Part shown: positions 1 through 8,324 of the stretch, one piece after another
Numbering within the stretch: position 1 is the stretch's first letter
Layout: each line of letters starts with the position of its first letter
NCBI RefSeq assembly: GCF_043290135.1
Contig: NC_134700.1
Coordinates: forward strand, 82,812,500-82,876,499
DNA: 64,000 nt
Direction: 5' to 3'
DNA from: Rhipicephalus microplus
Taxonomy: Eukaryota > Arthropoda > Arachnida > Ixodida > Ixodidae
The notes under the pieces: model-generated
Seen by the model: the letters and a program-made list of their open reading frames with translations, nothing else
What the model was told of the DNA's origin: nothing
Database searches by the model: none
Position numbers and translations under genes: made by a program

Positions 1-1
1 A

Positions 2-298
2 TCCTGGCTTGTAAAAAGCGACCAAGGAAAGGTTCGGCGTCACCTCAATCACATGAGGAAAACGAGTCAGACCAGACAAACAACCCAATCGCGGACAGAT
101 TGGAGCGCAGCTGACGATCTCTTGGACGCAACGCCAGAAGAGACGCCATCGAGCTCAGCTGCTCAACCGCCTGAATCGCCCGAGATGCAAGATCACACTC
201 CCTCGCAACCGTCGACGTCACAGGCAGTGGCCACTCGGCAACTGCGACCACCAGAGGTTAGGCGACCTCCAGACCGCTATGGAGACTTCGTCTAAGGG
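2..298 (+). pseudogene. C-terminal end of a Ty3/gypsy polyprotein (partial)
   Basis: An open frame enters from the left edge and ends at a stop after the motif RRPPDRYGDFV. I recognise that ending as the usual C-terminus of tick and other arthropod gypsy pol proteins, downstream of integrase. The visible part, about 97 residues, is polar and rich in Ser, Pro and Thr, as integrase tails often are. No catalytic motif lies inside the window, so domain content cannot be judged. A purine run follows at 292-306, then a probable LTR, which is the expected order at the 3' end of an LTR retrotransposon. The segment is undamaged, but whether the whole element is intact is unknown. Confidence 0.7.
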
Positions 299-498
299 AG
301 GAAGAGTGACATGTCGCCTTAGAAGACGACATTAACGAAGTGCGCGCGGGGCACTGGCGCTGTGGCACGAGCGCGAGCCTGGCGTCGAACGCTGGCCAGG
401 AGTGACTCCAACGCCTGGGCTACGCTTTTGAACTTGTTCACGTTTCCTGTCCTTTAATAAATCGTCTACAGTCACAAGCGGCTGTACAGACGTAACAT
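292..498 (+). repeat. Polypurine tract plus probable 3' LTR of the gypsy element
   Basis: The purine-rich run CTAAGGGAGGAAGAG (292-306) is followed by sequence starting TGACATGTCGCC, consistent with a polypurine tract and an LTR start near 307. A polyadenylation-like AATAAA lies at 456-461. The LTR end is not certain; I place it near ACGTAACA at about 498. The second LTR of this element lies outside the window, so the boundaries cannot be confirmed here. Confidence 0.5.
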
Positions 499-727
499 TA
501 TGCTACGGCTATCACCATGAGTATATTGCTCCTCTGGCGAAATGCTCGTTTTCTGTTCTGCAGGATCCATTTGTATGCTGCTACAGTGGAAAAAATGCCC
601 GCGCGAATAAATGAACGGTGGCAAACCGATGAAGACCACGGCGCAAGCGTCGACTGCCAACTTAGGAATAAACTTTCGTCCATTAAAAACTCGGTAATTA
701 CAATCCCCATATTCCCCACCAAAGTAT
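499..727. other. Unassigned spacer, probably intronic
   Basis: Short frames exist on both strands here but none shows a recognisable domain. The stretch lies between a gypsy LTR and a SINE, downstream of the SLC46-like exon on that exon's strand, so it is most simply intron or intergenic DNA. Confidence 0.4.
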
Positions 728-955
728 TCTAGCAGCTAAGGTACTAGGCTGCTGACCCGCAGGTCATGGGATCAAATCCCGGCTGCGGCGGCTGCATTTT
801 CGAATGAGGCGAAAATGTGGTTGGCCCGTGTGCTCAGATTCGGGTGCACATCAAAGAACCCCAAGTGGTCAAAACTTCCGGAGCCTTCCTCTCTACGGCG
901 TCTTTCATAATCATATGGTGGTTTTGGGACGTTAAATCCCCTATATCATCATTAC
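728..955 (+). mobile_element. Ruka-type tRNA-derived SINE
   Basis: The head has RNA polymerase III promoter features: an A-box-like TAGCAGCTAAGG (730-741) and a B-box-like GGGATCAAATCCC (768-780). The body then follows the typical tick Ruka sequence: a GCGAAAATG block, then GCACATCAAAGAACCCC, then TCATATGGTGGTTTTGGGA and an AT-rich end with short ATC repeats. This family is known to be abundant in ixodid tick genomes and transcripts. The copy looks nearly full length. Target-site duplications are not obvious. It is a main reason for calling the organism a tick. Confidence 0.85.
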
Positions 956-1080
956 AACCACAACATTTTCGAACCTACTCTTTCTATGCTCTGATCTTTT
1001 TTTCTGTACTTATGAAACGACTAGCTCTCGTGAAATCGTTACGTATGCGACTAGTTTAGGATTGCTCCCCATGCACTCAC

Positions 1081-1271
1081 TTGTCACACCACGGCCCGAG
1101 GAAGATGGAGAGAAGCGCGGCAGGTGTGAGCTGCACGAGCAGTATGAAGAGCGAGAAGTTGTTGGCCACCCGCTCAATCGCGTTCTTCGTGTCGGAGAAG
1201 TTGCTGAAGTTTTCGCACAGTGAAGGATCCAAGCCCAGATGGTAAAGGCACGTCTTGGTCAGCAGCAAGTC
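1081..1271 (-). CDS. Internal exon of an SLC46/proton-coupled folate transporter-like MFS protein
   Basis: On the minus strand this 191-bp frame is bounded by an acceptor (TTTACAG, complement of 1272-1278) and a consensus donor GTGAGT (complement of 1075-1080). It enters in phase 0 and leaves after two bases of a codon. The 63 residues begin DLLLTKTCLYHLGL, contain a Cys-bearing segment with possible N-glycosylation sites (NFSNFS), then a hydrophobic helix ending in IFLGPWCDK. A first extracellular loop, then helix 2, then a G-x-W-x-D-K/R motif is the pattern of SLC46 folate/heme transporters in the plasma or lysosomal membrane, a family expanded in ticks. No other exon is recognisable in the window, so neighbouring exons must lie outside. 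It could be an isolated pseudoexon, but both splice sites are intact and there is no stop. Confidence 0.65.
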
Positions 1272-1895
1272 CTGTAAATGCCGCAATTTAGCAGGAACCT
1301 AAAATCAATTGCAACGAATGGCTCATTTCCGGCATCACATACATTCAGAAGGAATGTCGATGTATGCTGGCTGGTATTAACTCCAACACGGAGAAAATAC
1401 GCAGTCGAAAAGAAGTGACAGTTTCCCTGAAACGGCGAAGCAATGACTACGATAGAAATATATTCGAATGCTTTACGAAGCAGGTCTAGCATTTTAAGAG
1501 CAATAATAATCATAGTAAATATGTGCTTGCAAAGTAACCAAGTTTCTTGCGGCGCGGGCGTAGTCGATAGCCCCAACAACGGTCGTGCGAATGACGGCTT
1601 TAATATACAAAGTGAGGCTGGCAATCAACTCATTTATATTGGATCTCACGTTACCCTACAACACGCTGGTGTAAAAGAACACGACCGCTTCAGGTACACT
1701 CTTGGCACAATTTTTTCGTGTTGAGAGCGCAGCCCATTGAATCTCTGGCCTGCTGGGCAGGCACAAGCCACGCGCTGATCGTTGCCGCAATAACGCGTCA
1801 ACCATAAGTGCGCGGCTTGTGCCTCCACAGCAGGCGGGAGCTTCAACGGGCTGCATAGCGCGGTAACCATAAGCGCCCTCTCCTTTGTTCGCTCA
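1272..1895. other. Unassigned DNA upstream of the SLC46-like exon, probable intron
   Basis: No domain, RNA gene or mobile-element signature is recognisable here. Overlapping frames on the minus strand (to 121 codons) have no family signature and run straight through the splice acceptor of the neighbouring exon. An intron that continues into the repeat-filled DNA to the right is the simplest reading. Confidence 0.4.
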
Positions 1896-2180
1896 CTAGA
1901 TAGCGCGCGCGCAGACGACCCCGGCCGGAAAGGCGATGCGCACTCCGCAGAAAGAGCAGGCTAGCGCATATCCTTCTCCGTATATATATATATATATATG
2001 GCACAGGCACGGAATGGCACAGGCACGGAACGAGATTGCTATTTGTGCCAAAGAAAAAGACTGGTTGTTTTGCTCGTGGTCTAATGTTCGGTTAGGCTTG
2101 ACTTCCAGTGCTGCTGCTCCTCTGAACAGACGCTGTGGTTTATCTCTAATCACGTGACATTTCTTGGTGGAGGTGCTGGG
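1896..2180 (+). repeat. Probable 5' LTR and primer-binding region of a decayed gypsy element
   Basis: TTGGTGGAGGTGCTGGG (2164-2180) is the kind of sequence that follows the 5' LTR in many tick gypsy elements, immediately upstream of gag, so it is a primer-binding-site candidate. The DNA to its left includes a TA dinucleotide run (1981-2000) and a short duplicated GGCACAGGCACGGAA motif. The left LTR boundary is not visible. The assignment rests mainly on the gag remnant that follows. Confidence 0.4.
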
Positions 2181-2189
2181 TAGTGTTGT

Positions 2190-3045
2190 ATGCACTACAA
2201 TCAGCAGCAAGATCCCGACACTAGTCGAAATTTGAAGAACCAGCTGACTTATGGCGTAGCCGGTGACAACAAGGCCTACCACCTGAATTTGGACCGCTTC
2301 CACAACTCGACAGAACTATGGCTAGTGCGGGAACGTGAACTCGAGAGACATCGACGCTGCCTCCTCCATGGTTCTTCAACGCCCCGCGAACCGCGAAGCC
2401 GTTCTACGGTGAGCCTGACGAGGACTTCGATGACTGGCTTGACGATTAAAACCGTTGCGCCAGTGTCAACGAGTGGAACGAGCACCGAAAGGTTCGGTAT
2501 GTCTACTTTCAACTCGAGGACTCTGCGCACACTTGGTTCGAAAACCATGAAGCCGCTGACAATTGGCCAGAGTTTTGCAACCAGTTGCGGAATTCCTTCC
2601 GAAACTTTGACCGAAAGGAGCAAGCGGAATGGATTCCTCATTGCCGAAATCAGCGTCCGAACGAGAGTGTTGCCGTGTTTGTTGAGGACATGTCGCGGCT
2701 GTTTAGGTGAGCTTATTCCTCAATGACCAAAGAGAAGAAGGTGCGCCTCGTGATGCGGAGAGTGAAAGAGCAGTTGTTCGCTGGACTAGTGCGCAACCCT
2801 CCCAGCACTGTTTCGAATTTCCTCCGCGAAGCCACGATTATAAAGAGAATGCTGAAACAGCGTCCGTATCAGTATGAGCGTCCTGGCAGTCTTTCATCAG
2901 TGTCGTCGGCTCTGTCAACACCTGACGTCACGAGTGTAAGAGGCCTGATGGAGCTCGTGCACAGTATTGTGCGCGAGGAGCTGAAAAAGCTGCACGCGGT
3001 GTCTTCTAAGCCCCATGTTGCTGGTCTAGCGGATGCCGTCCGCGA
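2190..3045 (+). pseudogene. Ty3/gypsy gag remnant
   Basis: One forward frame reads as a gypsy capsid-like Gag: FYGEPDEDFDDWLDD, then FQLEDSAHTWFENHEA, then RPNESVAVFVEDMSRLFR, then NPPSTVSNFLREATII. This matches the usual tick gypsy Gag order, in which a DWL motif precedes a capsid helix bundle and an FLREA motif. The frame is interrupted by at least two in-frame stops (near 2447 and 2707), so no functional Gag can be made. After about 3045 the similarity stops abruptly and sequence of the opposite orientation begins. No zinc knuckle, protease or RT of this element follows, so it is a truncated relic. Confidence 0.75.
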
Positions 3046-3602
3046 TTGTCGTCCATGGTCGGTCTTTATGCGCAGTGGACAGCCCCCATGTGGCTGTGAT
3101 GTCCAGAATTGGTGTCGCCGCTGGCCACCGTGAGTAGCGGTCGACACATGCGAGCAGGTATCTAACCTCAGGAAGGGGGCAGGGCTTGTACCAAGTCCAA
3201 ATGAACGTGGTCGAAATGACACTGTGCTGGCTGAAATGCTTGGAGTGCTGTGCGTGTGTGACGAGTCACTGACTGCTTGTCATTTTTGGCACGTCTTCGC
3301 CCAGCGTCGAATTTATGAAGGGTAGAAACATTGGCAAGTTGGTAGGACATTACTGAAAATACGAACAGTGCAACTTATAAGTAGGGCTCTTTTTCGTTCT
3401 TATTTCTTTGCTTCCGTAGTTACACTGTAACTACTTTCAAGTTGCGCTGTTCGTATATTCAGCGTGGAATGTCAGCGATATTGCCTGGCCACATAAATCG
3501 GTCTGTGACGAGCTGCTGCGTGTGGCTGAGGTCGTAAAGGCTTTCAAACTCTGCCCGCCGAAACTGGCAAGGGACGAAGGGTGTTGGAGACTTCTGCGTC
3601 TC
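3046..3602 (-). pseudogene. Ty3/gypsy integrase fragment (broken)
   Basis: Reading on the minus strand, 3590-3463 gives the end of the H2C2 zinc-binding domain (QFRRAEFESLYDLSHTQQL, then TDRFMWPG). After a 110-bp foldback insert, 3350-3050 gives VTRHTRT, then FDHVHLDL at the start of the integrase core, and YLLACVDRYSRWPAATPI. These are recognisable gypsy integrase landmarks, with the first core Asp probably in HLDL. Several frameshifts separate the parts. The orientation is opposite to the adjoining gag remnant, so this is a second, independent gypsy fragment joined to it at about 3046. The left edge of the big tandem repeat cuts it at about 3606. Confidence 0.7.
3353..3462. repeat. Small foldback/MITE-like element inside the integrase fragment
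   Basis: The arms 3353-3384 and 3431-3462 are inverted copies of about 32 bases, each reading inward as CTGAA-A/T-ATACGAACAG then GCAACTT. I count about four mismatches. The 46-bp centre is AT-rich. The element lies where the gypsy integrase should continue from its zinc domain to its core, so it looks like an insertion. No clear target duplication is visible. A non-autonomous DNA transposon or a long hairpin are the two readings. Confidence 0.5.
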
Positions 3603-3606
3603 GCGG

Positions 3607-3972
3607 CAGGACGCGGACACGGTAGTTGGACCAGCTTCCATTACCGGATCCATCGGTCGCATCGAGTCCGTAGAGCGTAAAACCGAGCAATTAGAGGCGA
3701 GCGTGGCAGCCCTCCCCACTCAAATCATGTCGGCAGTCTGCGAGTCCTTTCAGGACATGTTCACCGCAGCTTTAACGCAAGCACTTCCCGAAATTGTGGC
3801 GCAGGTCTCTAAGTCAGTCCTTAAAGCCGTGCAGCCCTGGGTTATCGCCCAAATTAAAAACACCACTCAGAGCGACTCCACGCAGGTTGAACGCAAGCCG
3901 GCTTCCCGTCCGGCAGCAGAAGAAGGCTTTTTGGGGCCGGCTCCAGTTGCGGACCGGTCCTCTTCACCGTAA
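3607..3972 (+). pseudogene. NLTR1 ORF1 C-terminal part (copy 1)
   Basis: A 5'-truncated open frame reads ITGSIGRIESVERKTEQLEASV, then MSAVCESFQDMFTAALTQAL, and ends at TAA (3970-3972). The heptad-like Ile/Leu/Val spacing suggests a coiled coil, as in many non-LTR ORF1 proteins that multimerise on element RNA. The upstream zinc knuckles expected of such an ORF1 are missing because the insertion is truncated. There is no stop within what remains. Confidence 0.6.
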
Positions 3973-4029
3973 ATAAATACTAAAAGATGGCTAGCCGATC
4001 CAATAAACAAGCTAAATATCTACAAATTT

Positions 4030-7000
4030 GAGATTATACAATGAAACTGCAGGGGTTTTAGAGCCTGGAAAAAACGGTCGCACCTCCAGCTCTACTTGCA
4101 GTCTCTCGGAAACATGCCCGCCTTGCTTGCTTTGCAGGAGCCCGGTTTGGACGTTAAATTCTCTGGCTATAGCACTTTCCAGGGGGGGGGGGGGGGGGGG
4201 GGCTCGTCATCCATCCTGGTGAACAAGGCATATACCGTGATTCAGGTCGATTTAAACTTAAGTACTGAACAAAAATACACAACGGTCAGAGTACTGCCTC
4301 TCAGACGTCGCGACCAGTCAATACACATCCTAAATATATACAGCCCCCCGCATAATCCACGCGTAACTTTTAGAAAAATCTTCCTCTGGGTGATCAAGTT
4401 CGCAGACAAGGACCCCTTAGTGATCCTGAGAGACTTCAATGCTCCCAGCCTTCACTGGGGCTATCACTACGAGAAGGCCAGAGGACGTAAGCTGGGGGAG
4501 CTTATGTCCACCCTTCGCCTCACGCTGCTCACAGATCCGGCATACCCCACTCGAGTGGGGAACTCGGTAACCCGTGACACGTGTCCGGACCTCTCTCTCG
4601 TAAAAAAACGCTAAGGATGCTACCTGCCAGAACTTGGGCGATTCTCTAGGCAGTGATCACTGCCTTCTCCGGGTCACACTCCTGGAAAAGTCAGCTCATA
4701 AAAAATGCGGTCAAGCCAAGTTGACCGATTGGACCCAATTTCGCAATCAGACTATCCCTCCCAAACTACTTTCTGGAGGCTATGCAGAATGGACTCAACA
4801 CGTAAGCAACATTCAGAAAAGATTTGTTACTACCCTCCAAACCAACGAAGAAATCCCCGCAGTTGACACTCACCTCCTACACTTGTGGGAGGCGCGCCGA
4901 AGCTTAACAAAACGTTGGAAAAAGCAGAAGACTAATCACAAATTACGTATACGCATATCCCAACTCACGGAGCAGGCTGCAGCGTATGCTGCCCAACTCT
5001 CAGATTTAAATTGGATAGCCCGCTGCGACGCCGCAGCTCGTCAGATGAGCTCGAAGGGGACATGGCGTCTATTTCGCAGTCTCATAGACCCCTCTCAAAC
5101 GAGAGGGGAGGCGCAGAAGCAGCTCCGGCGAGCTCTGCAAGGGTACCAAGGCACTCCGGCATAGCTTGCGGATGCCGTGCGCTCCCTTCCGAATGAAAAA
5201 CGTTACTTGTGACTTTTATCCCCAAAGCAGGCAAGGCCGTGAATACGGAAAATCTGAGGCCCATATCACTGACTTCGTGCGCGGGCAAGCTTATGGAGAC
5301 GATGGTACGGGATCGCTTCTCCCCATACCTTGAGGGCAAAGGCTTCTTTGCAGACACCATGTTTGGGTTTCGCCCACACATGTCTGCACAGGACGTCTTT
5401 CTCCAGCTCCATAGGGCCGTAATACAGCCCATAACTATGCAACACAATGATAAAGCCATCCTCGCCCTTGATGTGAAGGGGGCTTTCGACTATGTTAAAC
5501 ACAGCAGCATCCTGGCTAACGTGAGTTCCACCGAATGCGGGGCTAAGGCCTTTGCATATGTCAGAGATTTTCTCCATAAACGCCAGGCACTTCTTCGGAT
5601 CGAGGACGAGGAATATGGCCCGTACATTATGGGAACACGGGGTATCCCACAGGGAGCAGTGTTATCACCACTCCTTTTCAACATTGCTGTGATGGGCCTT
5701 CCAAGCAAATTGGCCAGGGTGGAAGGCACACAACACGCAGTATATGCCTATGATATTACAGTCTGGACCACTGAAGGGAGCCTTGGTGAAATGCAGGAAC
5801 GCCTTCAGCAGGCCGCATCCATAGTCAAGGCGTATGCCAACGATTGTGGATTCCAATGTACTCCAAACAAATCAGAGCTTCTGCACGTTAGAGCGAAGCC
5901 AAGAGATAAGTCAGCCATACACATCTCCCTGTCTGGGGTTCCAATCAGAGAGGTGGAGGAGCTCCGGATTATGGGCCTGTTCATTCACCACAGACTCAGA
6001 CCGGACTCCACTATAGCGAAACTCAAGAGAATAGGCGAACAGGTAGGGCGCATGATCCACCGCGTTTCCAACAAGCGGGGTGGTCTGCGGGGCAGGGACG
6101 CGCTTCGGCTCACCCATGCCTTCGTGACTAGCCGGATCCTCTACGCCGCCTCATACATTCGCACCAACAAGCAAGAAGATGAAAGATTACATGCCATCAT
6201 TCGTAAGGCTACTAAACGAGCTCTGGATCTCCTGGTGGCCCCTTCCAACGCCAAACTGAGGGCGTTAGGAGTGCTCAACTCCTACCAGGAGTTGCGGGAG
6301 GCCCACCTCATGAATCAATATACGCGGCTCGTGCAGACGGCTCCCAGGCGCCGCCTGCTGAACCGCTTACATATACAGCACACTTGCACTGCAGAGGAGG
6401 CGGAGCGTATTCCGGAACTGTGGCGGCATATACTCTCGGTCTCTCCACTCCCCAGTAACATGGATAAGCACACGCATGAAAGCAGAAGACAGGCGCGGGC
6501 TCGGACACTTGAGAGGCAACACGGCTCCCGACCTGGTGTATTCTACGTAGATAGAGCAGGGCCTTCGCCCACGGGATTTTACATGGCCTGTGTAGTTCAC
6601 CAGGAAAAGCATGTCAATGGGCTCTCGTTCTGAGCACAAAATCCAGAGCGCGCTGAGGAATTCGCGATAGCGCTTGCCGCTGCGGACCCCAACTCGAAAG
6701 TTATCATCACGGACTCCCGGAAAGCATGTGCTCATTACTTGGTAGGAGAGATATCCCCCCTAGCCACCCAAATTCTAAAACGGGCTCTCGCTGATCCAGC
6801 CCCGAAACGCATCGTATGGGCTCCTGGCCATCAGGGCTTACGATGTAATGAGGCCGCTGACGCGGCCGCCCGAGCGCTTACCCACTGGGCACCTCACCTT
6901 GGCTCTTATGACTCGGAGGCCAATACAACGCTGTTGCGGTTCAAAGAAATTCTGACCTATTATCGCGACACTCACCGCCCTTACCCGGCTCTTGCAAAGG

Positions 7001-7200
7001 GGCTGATAAGGCGGAAGAGCGAACTCTAAGGCGCCTGCAGACAGGTACTCTACTCTGTCCTGCAATCCTAAAACATTTCGATGCGAACACAGATGGGCGG
7101 TGCCCACACTGTGGGGAGACGTGTGATATCTTCCACATGGTATGGGCATGTCCAAAAAATCCCCACCAACCCCCTTCCCCTACCCCTTCCCGAGAAGCAT
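4030..7200 (+). pseudogene. NLTR1 ORF2: endonuclease-RT-RNase H (copy 1, broken)
   Basis: The endonuclease begins near 4030 (IIQWNCRGF) and includes LQEPG, NIYSPP and RDFNAPSLHWGY, where the usual Gly-Asp is Arg-Asp. A 20-base G run at 4183-4202 encodes a glycine stretch and is a likely slippage site. RT spans about 5209-6250: IPKAGK, ALDVKGAFD, GIPQGAVLSPLLFN. The YADD box at 5743-5754 reads YAYD, so one metal-binding Asp is lost. RNase H follows at 6541-6900 (TDSRKA, APGHQGLRCNEAADAAA). It is cut by a TGA at 6631-6633 that is Arg in copy 2. A C-terminal CPHCGETCDIFHMVWAC cluster lies near 7098-7148. Further frameshifts lie near 4614 and 7029. The protein would have nicked target DNA and primed cDNA synthesis; this copy cannot. 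Confidence 0.85.
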
Positions 7201-7380
7201 GGGAGACTGCCCTCCTCAACTGCTCATCACTAGAGTCTCAACGGGTTCTGGTGAGACGGGTGCGAGTAGGGGCCTCGTCATTCGGTGTCCCGGACTAAGG
7301 ACGCCGACCTTGTAGCGGGGTCATGGTTTGGCCCCGTACCTCTCTCTTTTAAAATAAATGTTTTTCATCATTATCATCGC

Positions 7381-8311
7381 GCCGACGTTTGCCAGGTGCC
7401 AGAAGATGTGATTTGCAGAAGTTTCAGTGAGGCGTCGTCGTCCAAGGATCACGTGTGCACCCCCGAGTGTGCCCTCTGTGGAGGGCCTCACCCTACAGCG
7501 GACAGGGTATGCAGACAACTCTTTCAAGTACCATATGTAGTTTGCCGAAGAAGACATGAACGTCAACGCACCAAGTCCCCAGCGCCGACCAGCACCGAGC
7601 ACCTGCAGAGCCACAGCAGATCGCCATCGAGAGGGCGCACTGAACAACCAGCGCCACGGTCATCATCCAAGAGCCGTTGCTCCAGATCCCGGGGACGCTC
7701 GCGATTCAAAAACCCCTCTGCTGTTCGACTACATACGCCGGCCGCCAGGGATACTCGCTGGGCCGACTTTGCTAAGGAAACGCCATTCATGGTACCGAGG
7801 AAAGCGCATTCACTGTCAGAGCATGGCGTGGATAGGATTGCGAAAGCGCTTTGCTAAGGAGCGCTTTTGAGCGTCTTTAAGCACAGGTAGCTGAACTAAA
7901 GTTGGTGACCGCGCCGTCACCCTCACAGTCGCCACCTCATCGGGAACAGCAGACGTGCCCATTGAGAAGCCGTCTGAGGCACCTGCAGACGAACGTCCCA
8001 CAAAGAAGAGAGCTCTGTCCCAGCCTTTACGAAATTAGGGGTTGGACAATCTGAAATCTGCCTTTAACGAGTTTAAAAACGACATGAAAGAATTTCAAGC
8101 CAAATTGAGGAACACGCTCAAGTCCCTGAGAAAAGCGTTCTCAACTTTGAGCATGAAGGTTGCAACACTCAAATCCAAGAATAATAGTGGGCCATCAGGT
8201 TCGACAGGGGCAAGTCCTTCGTTTTCATCCAGTATCCCCAAACCTAGGGACACTCTAAAGGGGGAAAAGCAGGCCCCTATACGTATTGTGCTGCAAGGCA
8301 AATCAAACTAA
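7381..8311 (+). pseudogene. NLTR2 ORF1 (copy 1, zinc knuckle and coiled coil)
   Basis: The frame shows a knuckle CALCGGPHPTADRVC near 7468-7512, then VPYVVCRRRHERQR and an Arg/Ser repeat region (SRSPSRGR, SRSRGRSR) likely to bind nucleic acid. After stops and a frame change at 7857-8040, LKSAFNEFKNDMKEFQAKL and following residues form a predicted coiled coil, ending at 8311. This resembles ORF1 of tick I-type elements, an RNA chaperone that packages the transcript. The N-terminal part is missing. At least one frameshift and one stop break it. Confidence 0.65.
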
Positions 8312-8324
8312 AGTTGCAATCTTG

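Larger units (their letters stand above)
3607..7378 (+). mobile_element. NLTR1, 5'-truncated I-type non-LTR retrotransposon (copy 1)
   Basis: The element contains the end of ORF1, then an APE-type endonuclease, reverse transcriptase, RNase H and a C-terminal Cys/His cluster, ending AATAAATGTTTTTCATCATTATCATC. That domain order, with RNase H after RT, is typical of the I superfamily. It is 5' truncated, since only the end of ORF1 remains, as expected from incomplete target-primed reverse transcription. NLTR2 follows with no visible spacer. All ORFs carry lesions. Confidence 0.85.

Noticed and set aside
728..800. Possible tRNA gene (A- and B-box)
   Set aside because: No cloverleaf or acceptor stem can be drawn, and the downstream body is that of a Ruka SINE.
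1259..1624. 121-codon minus-strand open frame
   Set aside because: It runs through a good splice acceptor, has no family signature, and its overlap with the SLC46-like exon is in a different frame.
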